In this document: positions 24,896 to 34,600 of the stretch, one piece after another
Layout: each line of letters starts with the position of its first letter
Position numbering within the stretch: position 1 is the first letter of the stretch
Virus record (IMG/VR): IMGVR_UViG_3300024518_001350
Coordinates: 1 to 59,149 of that record
Length of the DNA stretch: 59,149 nt
Reading direction: 5' to 3' (one strand)
DNA from: a virus
Notes under the pieces: generated by a model
The model's database searches: none
Told to the model about the DNA's origin: nothing
What the model saw: only the letters and a program-made list of their open reading frames with translations
Program-made: the position numbers and the translations under genes

Positions 24896-25162
24896 ATGGC
24901 TAAAAGTTTATTAGATATTATGATGATACAGTATGTGGAAAACATCATTCAGTCCTCCATGCATGGGGACTTTATAACAGAATCTCAACTTATTAAACAG
25001 AATTATATAGAATCTGTATTAATTGATATTGGTAAACCTACTCTAGATGAAGTATTAGATGCTAGTGAATTAGAAGTAAAGAGAATGCTCAATGATGGTA
25101 TTGAATTTAGTGGGATACGGCTGGAACTACCTAAAGAAAAATCTAAAATGGACACTAAATAG
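24896..25162 (+). CDS. Hypothetical protein (88 aa)
   Basis: A soluble alpha-helical, acidic protein (LDIMMIQYVENIIQSS; DEVLDASELEVKRMLNDG). It starts six bases after the previous stop and is followed immediately by the next ATG. No domain recognised; probably a minor tail or assembly protein by context. Confidence 0.55.
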   Translation: MAKSLLDIMMIQYVENIIQSSMHGDFITESQLIKQNYIESVLIDIGKPTLDEVLDASELEVKRMLNDGIEFSGIRLELPKEKSKMDTK

Positions 25163-25573
25163 ATGGATAGGTATAAAGTACTAGGTAAGGTGAACCTAAC
25201 AACACCTAGCTCTTCACTATTGTACACAGTACCGTTACCTACGGTATTTGAGAATACAGATGTAGGGCCAAGGACAGATGCTACAGTTCTATATACTATA
25301 GTAAGCTCTATTATAATATCTAATCAACTTTTTACTAATAGTCACTTCAGTATAGCTGTACTGGACGATAGTTCAGTAGTAACTCCAGTAGCTGCTGATT
25401 ATATATTTAAAAGTATATTATTAGAATCATGGGTTACAATGGTTGTAAGCCCAGGTATAACATTGCCATCTATCCCGCAGGGAGCAGATTTATTACATGG
25501 GGCAGCTCTATGGGTAAAATGCGATACGGGAAATATAACAGTTCAAGCTTATGGAGCAGAAGTAACTCAATGA
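25163..25573 (+). CDS. Hypothetical beta-rich protein (136 aa)
   Basis: Short beta-rich protein with the pattern of a virion surface domain (LYTVPLPTVFENTDVG; HFSIAVLDDSSVVTPVAADY, in part; ALWVKCDTGNITVQAYG). The sequence resembles small phage beta-sandwich proteins, but no family is certain. Directly adjacent to the upstream gene. Confidence 0.55.
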   Translation: MDRYKVLGKVNLTTPSSSLLYTVPLPTVFENTDVGPRTDATVLYTIVSSIIISNQLFTNSHFSIAVLDDSSVVTPVAADYIFKSILLESWVTMVVSPGITLPSIPQGADLLHGAALWVKCDTGNITVQAYGAEVTQ

Positions 25574-25588
25574 AAGGTATAGATTGAT

Positions 25589-26953
25589 ATGATAGAATGG
25601 GAAAAGTACGCACCTAAGAATAAGAGCAGTACTTCTAAGTTTAGGAATGAATTTCCTAACAAGAAAGAAGCTGAGGACATAGCTAAGAAGGGTCGCTTCG
25701 GTGACACTATGATTATGCATGTCAACCCAGCAGAGGTTGAGCTTCTTGCACAGTTTGCCCCCGGTGGGATAACTATCAACCCAGAGACAGGTCAGCCAGA
25801 GGCATTCTTGCCATTACTGGCTGGGATTGTACCCATGATAACTGGTGCCTTATCATCTATAGGGCCTGCATTGATGGCTGGTATTGGAGCTATAGGTAGC
25901 GGCTTAGGTGCCGTTGGTGGTATGATAGGTACTGGACTAGGTGCCGTTGGTAGTGCAGCAAGTTCCGTTCTTGGGTCTGTAGGTATTGGAGGAGGAGCAG
26001 GAGCAGCAGCAGCTCCTTCAACTGTGCTAGCAACTGTGCCAACTGCTACTGCTGAAGCTGCGCTTGCTTCTGCTGGTACTACTGCTGCACAGGGTGCTGC
26101 TAGCATACCAGCATGGATGTCTGGTTCAGGCACTCCTTTTATGTCTGCCCTCGGAGTGGATGCGACAGGTGCAGCATTACCGGGATCATTTAGTACTCTT
26201 GGGAGTGGAGGTGCTGCCTTTACTCCAGCAGCCTTGCCGGGAGCAATTCCGACAGGCATCATAAACCCTGCGTTAATGGGTGGTCAGGTTCCAATGAATA
26301 CTGGTAGTATGCTAGCACAAACAGGGAGTCAAATGACACCTGAGATGTTTACTGCATTACAGAATGCACAAGGAGCAGTTGTACCACCTGTAACTCCACC
26401 TGTTGTAGCACCTGTAGCTCCACCCGTTACACCCGTTACACCAACTTGGGCAGGCTCTCCATTGAACCCTGCTAATATGGGAGCTAACCCTGCTTTCCCA
26501 CCCACTACTGGCCCATGGAATCCAGCTCCCGCTTTCAATGCTACGGCTCCTATCCAGAATATACCTGCCAGTGCATTCCCTGGTGCCCCTCAGGCCACCA
26601 ACTCGATTAGTCAAGCCTACTCGGCGATGCCGGGTGGAGCAAATAGTACTCCGATAGCCGGGGTGGAACTACCTGCCAACCTAGGCGAGCCACTCACTAT
26701 AGGTGAAAGTATAGCTGGAATGAGTGATAGTAGTAAGTTAATGGCTCTATTTGGAGCAGGTTCACTTATAGACTCTCTGGCAAGCGATGACTTTGGAAGT
26801 GAAGAAGAGGAATATGTGAATAGTTATGGTGCAGAATACCGTCCAAGCTGGAAAGAGAATCCATATTCTAGAAAAACTAGAAGACTAGCAGTAGGCCCAG
26901 GTGGTAGCCCCGATAACATAAACCCAAGATATTATGGTAGTGGAATAGGATGA
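25589..26953 (+). CDS. Internal virion protein with glycine-zipper segment (454 aa)
   Basis: The N-terminal basic region is followed (residues about 75-140) by a long hydrophobic, glycine-rich stretch with GxxxG spacing (MAGIGAIGSGLGAVGG, then MIGTGLGAVGSAASSV), then Ala/Pro-rich low-complexity sequence (TPPVVAPVAPPVTPVTP). Glycine zippers pack membrane helices, and podovirus ejection proteins of this type insert in the host envelope during DNA entry. The cluster of similar low-complexity proteins downstream supports an ejection role. Confidence 0.6.
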   Translation: MIEWEKYAPKNKSSTSKFRNEFPNKKEAEDIAKKGRFGDTMIMHVNPAEVELLAQFAPGGITINPETGQPEAFLPLLAGIVPMITGALSSIGPALMAGIGAIGSGLGAVGGMIGTGLGAVGSAASSVLGSVGIGGGAGAAAAPSTVLATVPTATAEAALASAGTTAAQGAASIPAWMSGSGTPFMSALGVDATGAALPGSFSTLGSGGAAFTPAALPGAIPTGIINPALMGGQVPMNTGSMLAQTGSQMTPEMFTALQNAQGAVVPPVTPPVVAPVAPPVTPVTPTWAGSPLNPANMGANPAFPPTTGPWNPAPAFNATAPIQNIPASAFPGAPQATNSISQAYSAMPGGANSTPIAGVELPANLGEPLTIGESIAGMSDSSKLMALFGAGSLIDSLASDDFGSEEEEYVNSYGAEYRPSWKENPYSRKTRRLAVGPGGSPDNINPRYYGSGIG

Positions 26954-26964
26954 AGGGAATATAA

Positions 26965-27900
26965 ATGGAATCAGGTAATAACTCGTCAGATCCAGGCAAT
27001 GTATACTTTGATGTACCTGGGGGTATATCAAGTCAGTTCCAAGTTAATAATCAACTAAACCCTTACAGCTATGCACCTGTGCATTCTAGTTTCGGAATAG
27101 GGTCATTAACTGGAGGTGGTAATGATAGGGTGGCAACTGACTATGAGACATTGCGTGGAGTAGGAGATTCTACTCCCTACAATTATGATCAGTATTTGAG
27201 TTGGGGGTTAGGCGGATATGCTACTGAGATAGTTACTGGCTACGATAGTTTCGGGAATCCAATCATAGTTAGACCCGGTAGCTCAGTCCCTATGGAGGGA
27301 TATGATAATGTAGAAGGATATAATTGGGATCTGCTTCCTGAACATGGACCTTCATTCACTGACTCACCACTTGTAAGCCCACAAAGAGATGCTCCTTCAC
27401 AGGAGTTCTATGATAGTGGTGTAGCTAATGTAGACAGGGGAATACCTGGGGTTCTACTAGGTTCACAAAGTGCTGGATTCCAACCAGACTACGGTTACGC
27501 AATGACTAGCGACGGTCCTCGGATGCCTTCAAATCGTGATCAATATACATCAGTAAATGGTTACATACCCGCATTGATAGGTGGTGGTAGCTGGGTGTGG
27601 AACCCTGAGCTTACGAGAATGGGTTACGCGACAAATTCACCAAAGGGTGCCAGGGGAGGAGAACGGGGAGAACTCGAGAATCTTAGAGGAAATTGGTCAT
27701 ACGTTGGCAGAAATGGACAATGGGTCAAATCAACTGAATTGAGTGATGAACAGATAGCAACTAGGCCAACCTTGGATGATGCGAGGGAACAGGGGTATGT
27801 GAGTAGGAATACCGGATATGGTGGTTCAGGAACACCGGTCCAAGGCTACATCCCTCCAGGCAGAGACACGTACGTTGACTACGGTTTTAGAATATACTAA
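26965..27900 (+). CDS. Hypothetical internal virion / tail protein (311 aa)
   Basis: A G/Y/S/P-rich soluble protein of low complexity, without recognisable domains (SYAPVHSSFGIGSLTGG; PEHGPSFTDSPLVSP). It lies in the internal-virion gene cluster 12 bases after the previous stop. Its unusual tyrosine- and glycine-rich composition suggests an unfolded or refolding protein such as one passing through the portal. Confidence 0.5.
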   Translation: MESGNNSSDPGNVYFDVPGGISSQFQVNNQLNPYSYAPVHSSFGIGSLTGGGNDRVATDYETLRGVGDSTPYNYDQYLSWGLGGYATEIVTGYDSFGNPIIVRPGSSVPMEGYDNVEGYNWDLLPEHGPSFTDSPLVSPQRDAPSQEFYDSGVANVDRGIPGVLLGSQSAGFQPDYGYAMTSDGPRMPSNRDQYTSVNGYIPALIGGGSWVWNPELTRMGYATNSPKGARGGERGELENLRGNWSYVGRNGQWVKSTELSDEQIATRPTLDDAREQGYVSRNTGYGGSGTPVQGYIPPGRDTYVDYGFRIY

Positions 27901-27917
27901 AGGAAGGTGACATCAAC

Positions 27918-28445
27918 ATGATAAATGAACAGAATGATAGGTTTGACTTTGATAGAAATCAATCAGAGTTCGATAATGGAAGTACGCAGTTTAATCAAGG
28001 AGATATGGAAGATGTTATGCTTGCCCTTGAAGCTGCCTTAATAGGAGAGCTTCCTCAGGCAGAGGCTGCTCAAGTTATAGATCAGTTCATAGCCGTCTTT
28101 GGTGAAGAGGAATTCAGAAGGGCCAGCCAAGCTATCCTTGAAGGTGGTCAAGGTATGGATGTTCCCATGGGGCCTGATTCAGGATTGGTTGAAGGCCCAG
28201 GTACTGGGACTAGTGATAGTGTGGATGCTATAATAATGCCTAATGCACAGCCTGGGTATGCTATGGGTGGCAATGTTGACCTAAGTAAGCACCCAGGTGG
28301 TGGTGGTCCTGAGCCTGTTAAGCTCTCTGCTGGGGAGTACATACTTCCACACGATGCAGTTAGGAAGATAGGTGGAGGGGATCATGGGCTAGGCACACTC
28401 AAGCTAGACAAGATGCTAGGGAAGGAGATTGTAAGGAATGGGTAA
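27918..28445 (+). CDS. Hypothetical protein with GEYILP motif (175 aa)
   Basis: The N-terminal half is acidic and helical (MEDVMLALEAALIGELPQAE). The C-terminal half has glycine-rich MGGNVDLSKHPGGGGPEPV followed by KLSAGEYILPHDAVRKIGGGDHGLG (in part), a pattern that recurs near the ends of many phage tape-measure or ejection-associated proteins. Its stop overlaps the start of the next gene. Role unknown. Confidence 0.55.
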   Translation: MINEQNDRFDFDRNQSEFDNGSTQFNQGDMEDVMLALEAALIGELPQAEAAQVIDQFIAVFGEEEFRRASQAILEGGQGMDVPMGPDSGLVEGPGTGTSDSVDAIIMPNAQPGYAMGGNVDLSKHPGGGGPEPVKLSAGEYILPHDAVRKIGGGDHGLGTLKLDKMLGKEIVRNG

Positions 28446-29559
28446 AAAAGGAGGAGGAGGAAACCCGGACTCTACTCAGACTGTGATCAATGAACTGCCT
28501 AGCTATGCAAGACCATACTATGATCAAGTAATGGCTATGTCGTCTGAGAATCTAGACAACACGGTAGGCTGGGATCAGTATAAAGAGACTGGAAGGACAG
28601 ACGTAAACGGAGATCCTATCCTGGGAGGGTACCTAGAACCCGGCGATGAAGGATATGGAGGAACAGGAATACCTACCTATATGGGAGGGAGACCTGAGGC
28701 TAGAATAGCAGCAACGGCACCAGAAATTGTAGCTGCTGGTCAAGCTAGGAAAGAGTTATTCGATAATCCGAATAGAATGTACGAACAGTTCAGCAATGAT
28801 CAAATGAATTTTGCTGCTAATGCTAATGCAAACATGGAAGCTCAATCTGCTGGTGGTAATTTCTACGACTTAGATGAGAATGGGATTTCAAATGCACAGA
28901 AATATATGAATCCCTATCAACAGCTTGTAACAGATAATGCAACAAGGGCAGCCACTACAAGCTATGAACAGCAGAGAGATAGAAGAGCAGCTCAGACTGC
29001 TGCTTCTGGTGGCAGAGGGGGTTATAGGGATAGTATAATGGACTCTATAGGTCAAAGTTCACTAGCAGGTGAGCTTGGTAATATAGTAGGTGACTTCGGA
29101 TCACAGGGGTACATGAATGCCCAAGATCAGTTCAATAGAGACAGGGATGTTTCTATGGGTGCTGTTAATAACAGAAACGCAATGAGACAAGCTCAGGCTG
29201 GCATAGCTTCTGGACTTGCTGGAGACAGTAGAGGGTTCGGACAACAGGACTACAACCAAAGGCTAAGAGAGATTGCTGGTATGGAATCTGTTGGGTACAG
29301 AGCTATGGGCGAAGAGCAGCAGAAGAAGGATCTAATGTATTCTGACTGGGTAAACGAAGATAACTACCTACAGAATCAGATGGCTAACCAAATGGGTATG
29401 CTCAGTGGTATGCCTATGAGCAATAACTCGTACCAAACTAATGCATCAGCAGTTCCTGGGGCTGCTCAGCAACTTTTTGCTACTGGAATTGGCATTGCAG
29501 GAATGGACCAAGCCTTTAATGGCGGTGGTGGTGGTAAGGGAATATTCGATCTTCTTTAA
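28438..29559 (+). CDS. Internal virion protein (373 aa)
   Basis: Starts with a KKGGGG segment and continues with a largely helical, Q/N/M-rich sequence (QLVTDNATRAATTSYEQQRDRR; GMESVGYRAMGEEQQKKD, both in part) typical of proteins that are packed in the head and ejected. The overlap with the previous gene is 8 bases. Location next to a giant polyvalent gene supports an ejection role. Confidence 0.55.
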   Translation: MGKKGGGGNPDSTQTVINELPSYARPYYDQVMAMSSENLDNTVGWDQYKETGRTDVNGDPILGGYLEPGDEGYGGTGIPTYMGGRPEARIAATAPEIVAAGQARKELFDNPNRMYEQFSNDQMNFAANANANMEAQSAGGNFYDLDENGISNAQKYMNPYQQLVTDNATRAATTSYEQQRDRRAAQTAASGGRGGYRDSIMDSIGQSSLAGELGNIVGDFGSQGYMNAQDQFNRDRDVSMGAVNNRNAMRQAQAGIASGLAGDSRGFGQQDYNQRLREIAGMESVGYRAMGEEQQKKDLMYSDWVNEDNYLQNQMANQMGMLSGMPMSNNSYQTNASAVPGAAQQLFATGIGIAGMDQAFNGGGGGKGIFDLL

Positions 29560-29583
29560 GATAAACATTTGAAGGGAAATTAG

Positions 29584-31683
29584 ATGGCATACAATAACGC
29601 AGGAATATCTGGCTTGACCGGACCTGATAGTCATGAGTCACCAGACATACTCCAAAGGCTGGATATGTACAGAGGCTACCCAAGTGAAAAGCTTGGGCCA
29701 ATTGCATCCAATGGAGATCTTGCAGCCGTTAGTGTGCTTGCTGACAGAAAGGATCAGGAGAGAAGACAGAAAGAAAATGCAGCTAAGAACCCAACAACCA
29801 CTGCTATAGAAGATTTGATTGCAAGGAATAACTTTCCAGTGGGTAGTAATAGTCTTCCTCAGATGCCTCAAGGTAGACCCGGTATGCAGGGAGCAGACAC
29901 TGCTATGCCTAATATGGGAAGCCCCCCAGGGGCAGGCATGATAGGCGCATCATCCTCTCCGGGGATGGGACTTGCAAGCCAAGGTCCACCCACAGGCTCT
30001 CAGATGCCCCCTGCTGGATTTAATCAACAGCAGGTACCTGGACAGCCCCCTGTCATGGGAGCCAAGGACGGGGGTCTGGTGGACAGATTCAGAAGATCTG
30101 GTGTGAGAGGGTTTAGTGGGGAATATGGCAAGTCTGGATCCTTGATGACTCCAAGTCAGAGAGACGCACTTGATGCCTATAACCGATGGGGTGTTCCTCT
30201 CCCCCCAGGACATCCAAGTTATGATACTGGTCTAGAAGTCTATGCACAGGAGTCACACGCTGATAGATATCGTGCTGAGCAGGAAGCTAGTGGAATGAAG
30301 GTGGGTAGATATAGGGACTTGCCTATACCTCGTAGCGAAATTTCATACAGGTTACCCTTTAGAAGAGATGAACTAGGTGGAGAATACGGACCAGGGCAAG
30401 CTCCTCATGTACCTGCTAGCGATCTCATGCCTCCTGTGCAGGGCATGAAATATAACTTTAATACAGAACCTAGGGAGACGTTCGATACAGGGGCAGACGT
30501 ACCCGGTCAGAAATTTGGTAGGTTTTTAAAGGCTATGAGTAAGATTGATATTCCCGATGTACTCCGTTGGGATCCTGACCACCCATCACTGCACACTAAT
30601 GATGATTGGACTAGTAATAGCGAGTACTACAAAGGTAAAGGCAAGCATGTTAGAGATATTATTGGAGATAAGATAGGTGGAGCCTATAATGCTTTCAAGG
30701 GTGGGATTGATAATAACCCACTTGGAAGGACGGGTAGTGAGTCAGGACATCCTCCGGGTGTATCATTGTTCGTTGATCAGCCATGGATGAAAAGAGTAAG
30801 AGAGAATGTAGCTCAAGGAGAGCCTGATCAAGATCGTATAGCAGCTATGGAAGGTTGGAACTGGTTCGGAGGAATGTTTGATTCTGATGATGTTGGATAT
30901 CAAAACAGAAAGAAAGCAGGAGGGCAAGCCTCTGAAGAGAAAGGAGTTGGAGGTGGCGGTGGCGGTCCTAAAGAAGGTGTAGAAGGTAGACCTAGACCAC
31001 CACTCCTAGAGGCTGGTAAGGTAGATGTTACTGCTATGGATATGTTCATGGATAAGATTGAGGAAATGCAGAGGGGTAAGAGGGGGATGGCCTTACTAGC
31101 GATGGCAGCAGAGATGGGCAAATATCATAAGGGAGGATTCCTTCCATCAGCAGTTGCTGGTATGAATGCTGCTGGTCAATCTGCAAGGGATACTGACACT
31201 CAGACTTTGAAGGGCTATGGTTTAGGAGCAGAGCTGCAACTTCAGAAAGAAAAAATTGCCAATGATTATGCAGTAGGAATGGGTAGAAATGCTTCATACG
31301 CAAGTAATGCCAATGAAAAGGCATATAAAGCCCTAACAAAGGAACAGCGAAGTCTTGTAAATGACCGTATGAAGGCATTCGATACGTCAGCAGATGGTCC
31401 AAGGGCATTAGAAGCTCTCATGCTTGGACGCATGGGATCAAGGGACGACTACAGATATCTTCAATACGCTTTCTATGGTGGAAATGAAATTGATTCAACC
31501 TTGAGTGGTGCAGGTGATTGGGGTCAAGTATCTCCTAGGGATCGTACTGAAGCCAGATCGATAGTTATGCAAGCATTAGTTGCTGATGTTCAGATGCAAT
31601 TAGACATCGGGGGATCTGGTGGGGGTGGTCAAATAAACATAGCTTCTCTGGGTGGTAAACCTATAACTGCGAGTAGATTCTAG
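29584..31683 (+). CDS. Internal virion protein (699 aa)
   Basis: Proline/glycine/methionine-rich N-terminal half (MPQGRPGMQG, PGMGLASQGPP) and a more globular helical C-terminal half (MDKIEEMQRGKRGMALLAM; AMNAAGQSARDTDTQ-like segments). This alternation of unstructured and helical parts is common in podovirus internal proteins. The last TAG overlaps the GTG of the giant gene, so the two are translationally coupled. No catalytic motif seen. Confidence 0.55.
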   Translation: MAYNNAGISGLTGPDSHESPDILQRLDMYRGYPSEKLGPIASNGDLAAVSVLADRKDQERRQKENAAKNPTTTAIEDLIARNNFPVGSNSLPQMPQGRPGMQGADTAMPNMGSPPGAGMIGASSSPGMGLASQGPPTGSQMPPAGFNQQQVPGQPPVMGAKDGGLVDRFRRSGVRGFSGEYGKSGSLMTPSQRDALDAYNRWGVPLPPGHPSYDTGLEVYAQESHADRYRAEQEASGMKVGRYRDLPIPRSEISYRLPFRRDELGGEYGPGQAPHVPASDLMPPVQGMKYNFNTEPRETFDTGADVPGQKFGRFLKAMSKIDIPDVLRWDPDHPSLHTNDDWTSNSEYYKGKGKHVRDIIGDKIGGAYNAFKGGIDNNPLGRTGSESGHPPGVSLFVDQPWMKRVRENVAQGEPDQDRIAAMEGWNWFGGMFDSDDVGYQNRKKAGGQASEEKGVGGGGGGPKEGVEGRPRPPLLEAGKVDVTAMDMFMDKIEEMQRGKRGMALLAMAAEMGKYHKGGFLPSAVAGMNAAGQSARDTDTQTLKGYGLGAELQLQKEKIANDYAVGMGRNASYASNANEKAYKALTKEQRSLVNDRMKAFDTSADGPRALEALMLGRMGSRDDYRYLQYAFYGGNEIDSTLSGAGDWGQVSPRDRTEARSIVMQALVADVQMQLDIGGSGGGGQINIASLGGKPITASRF

Positions 31684-34600
31684 TGGGAACATATAAATAC
31701 TTCTTTCCAACTGGAGGGTACTATCCTGTAGAAGATGATGTATCTATGGAAGATGCAGGCAATCAATTACAGGAATTGTATCCTGCTGGGTTCTATCAAA
31801 ATTTTAGTCCTATGCAGAGAGAAGAAGATATTCGTCAACGTGAGGCTGACAATCAAGGATTCTTTATGGATGTAGTTGGCGAGCCCATTCTTACTGGATT
31901 GGAACGTCATCTCACAACCCTTCCTTTAGCCGGTAGGTTGGCTCATGATTTTGCTACTGCAACTAAAGAGCAGATGAATGACCCTAGGCATCTACAGCAA
32001 TATCGAGATGATTTTGCAGCGATGTCACAGGAGAAGCAAAAGCATACCTTCAGGCAAGCATCTGAACTTATAGCAAGAGGTGAGTTTACAGACTCTGCCA
32101 AGGAGCTTGGCATGTCAGGGCTAGAGAATTTCTTTGGCATGTTGGCCCACTGGGCACCAACGATTGCTTCAAGCAAGCTTGGAGCTGCTGCTGGTACCGC
32201 CATAGCACCCGGTCCTGGCACTCTCGCTGGTGGTATGATTGGGTATTCTGCTATGTCTGCCGATCAGTTTCTAGCAGAGAATCTGATGGAGTCGATTCAG
32301 AGCAACCCAGACATAACCCTTAATGATATAGCAGATAGATTCCCACATTTATTACTTGCCACTGCTGGTCAGGTAGCAACTGAAGCTGTTGCCTTTAAGG
32401 TGTTGGGATTGTTCAGCAACAAGTTACTTGGCAGCATACCTAAGAATGCACCTATAAAAAGGGAACTTGTAAATTCAACTCAGAGAAAAATAGCAAGTAT
32501 AACTGGACCTAGATCTACGGTTCCTAGAAATATAGCACAAGGTGCAGTCGGAGAGGGTGGAGCAGAAGTACTCCAACACATCATGACCAAGTGGCAGGCT
32601 AATGTTCCGATAGATTACGCCGAAGAAGACCACATGTGGGAGTTGATGGAGAACTTCTGGGGTGGATTGAGTGGTGGTGCAGGTATTGGTGCAATGACTA
32701 GTCTGATTGATGGACGTAATCCACAGACTAGCAAGAGAGACAAAGATCTGCAAGATGAAAAGATTAAGAGTTGGGCACATGCTAGAGCAAGAACTGCACA
32801 GCTAGAGACCCAAAGACTTGAAGCAGAGAATAGAGATAAGCAAGCACAAGCAGCAGAAAACTCCCAACTTGAAGCTGAACTAATCAACGAGCAGATAGAT
32901 GTGGATAGGAATGAAGGTAGGTCTGTAGTCTCAGAAGAAGACATACATGCTGCTGCTCTTGAGAGGAATATAAACTCAAGAGATGGAGGGTTCATTGACT
33001 TTGTTAGGAGAACATTCCCTAGTCATGAAGGTCAAATAGATAGCCTGTCAGATCTCAGTTTACAAGAGAAGAACATCCTCTACCAGAATCTTAAAAGATT
33101 CCAGAGGCAAGGAGCAACTGGAACTGGAGAGTCACAACCCGTAAGCTTCAGGGCACACTCAGATAGTGACATTGAGAAAGTAACTGATTCTATAGCTAAG
33201 AGGTTTAAGAGACATAAGAATAAGGCTAAGTTATTCACAGTTGAAGATGTCAAGAAAATACTTGGTGATGCCAGTGATGAGAGAGCCAAATCTTTGATCG
33301 AAGAGTTGCGTGTGAACGGTGTAGTAGAAAACGAAGGGGTAACAGAAACATTAGAACGACTAACGAAGAAACATAGAGAAGATTCAGTAGATTATGATAA
33401 TGATTTCGAGCCAGACTATACAGCACAACAACTTTCTGACCTGTCAGAGGAAGCCTCTAATTGGAATGAAGGTGACAACATCTCACCAGAATTAGGTAGA
33501 TTAATATTAGATAATTCTGGATACGTACTAAACGATGCACAGGTAGATCCAAATACAAGAGCTATATTAGATATAGCGAGAGAGACAACTACATTTCCAA
33601 CATGGGAAGAGATACAGAGGCGCACTAAGGGCAGTAGCCAAGCAGAAACAGTTTTAAAAAGCCAGTATGATGAGGTTGTAGAAAAATTAAAAGCGGATGG
33701 TTCATTACAAACCAATGCAGATGGTGAACTTTTCTTGGCAAGCAGGTATGAACAGGGTGTAGTAGGGAGACAGTATAGAGGAGTAGAGAGAGGAAAGTTC
33801 GTAGTCAGGGCATTGGATGGTTCGATAATATCAGTACATGATACTATCGAAGGTGCTAAGCAGTCAGCACATGAAGCCAATGAAGACAAAGGTGGAGGAG
33901 GCTACGACCTAACAGATGACTTCGGCAACACCACTAGGATAACTGGACGTAAATCTAAAGAGAGAGCCTTAGCATTCATAAGACAGCATAAGAATAGTAA
34001 ATATAAAATATATGTTGATGGCGTAGAAGCAGAGTCAAATCTTAGTAAGACTAAGGCTGAGAAGCTTTCAAGGTGGATGAGAAGTACTAATGGACTGACT
34101 GGTCAAGAGGGGAGAAGAAGAATCACAGTAGGTAGAGATGAATCTAGCTTCCAGTTTAGATCAACTCCAGATTCATATCTGAATAAGCTACCAGATGTTA
34201 TATCTGCTGGAAACACTAAAGAGAATTTATTCGTTGTCGAGGAAACAAAGCTAGGTGAACAGGGGAGATACTTAGGAAGCAAGCTAATAGGATTAGCAGA
34301 CACATTAGCTGATGCAGAGTCTAAGGCTAACAACTTTAGAGATCTTAGGAGAAAATCATTTGACTCAGTAGGTGGCAAGATAGTAGAAGAAGATGCTGAT
34401 CTAGCAGACTTGAGGAATGATCCAATAGGTCATGCGACGAGGAGGGTCAGGGAGGAATCACCACACTTATCCGAACCTATAACTCCATCAGAATCTAAGA
34501 TATACAAAGCAGAGATGACAGAGTATGGGAAGAGGCTGGAGAAATACTTCAATAGAGCCAAGCTAGGTCATTATGGAATCGGTTTACAATTCGTTCATAA

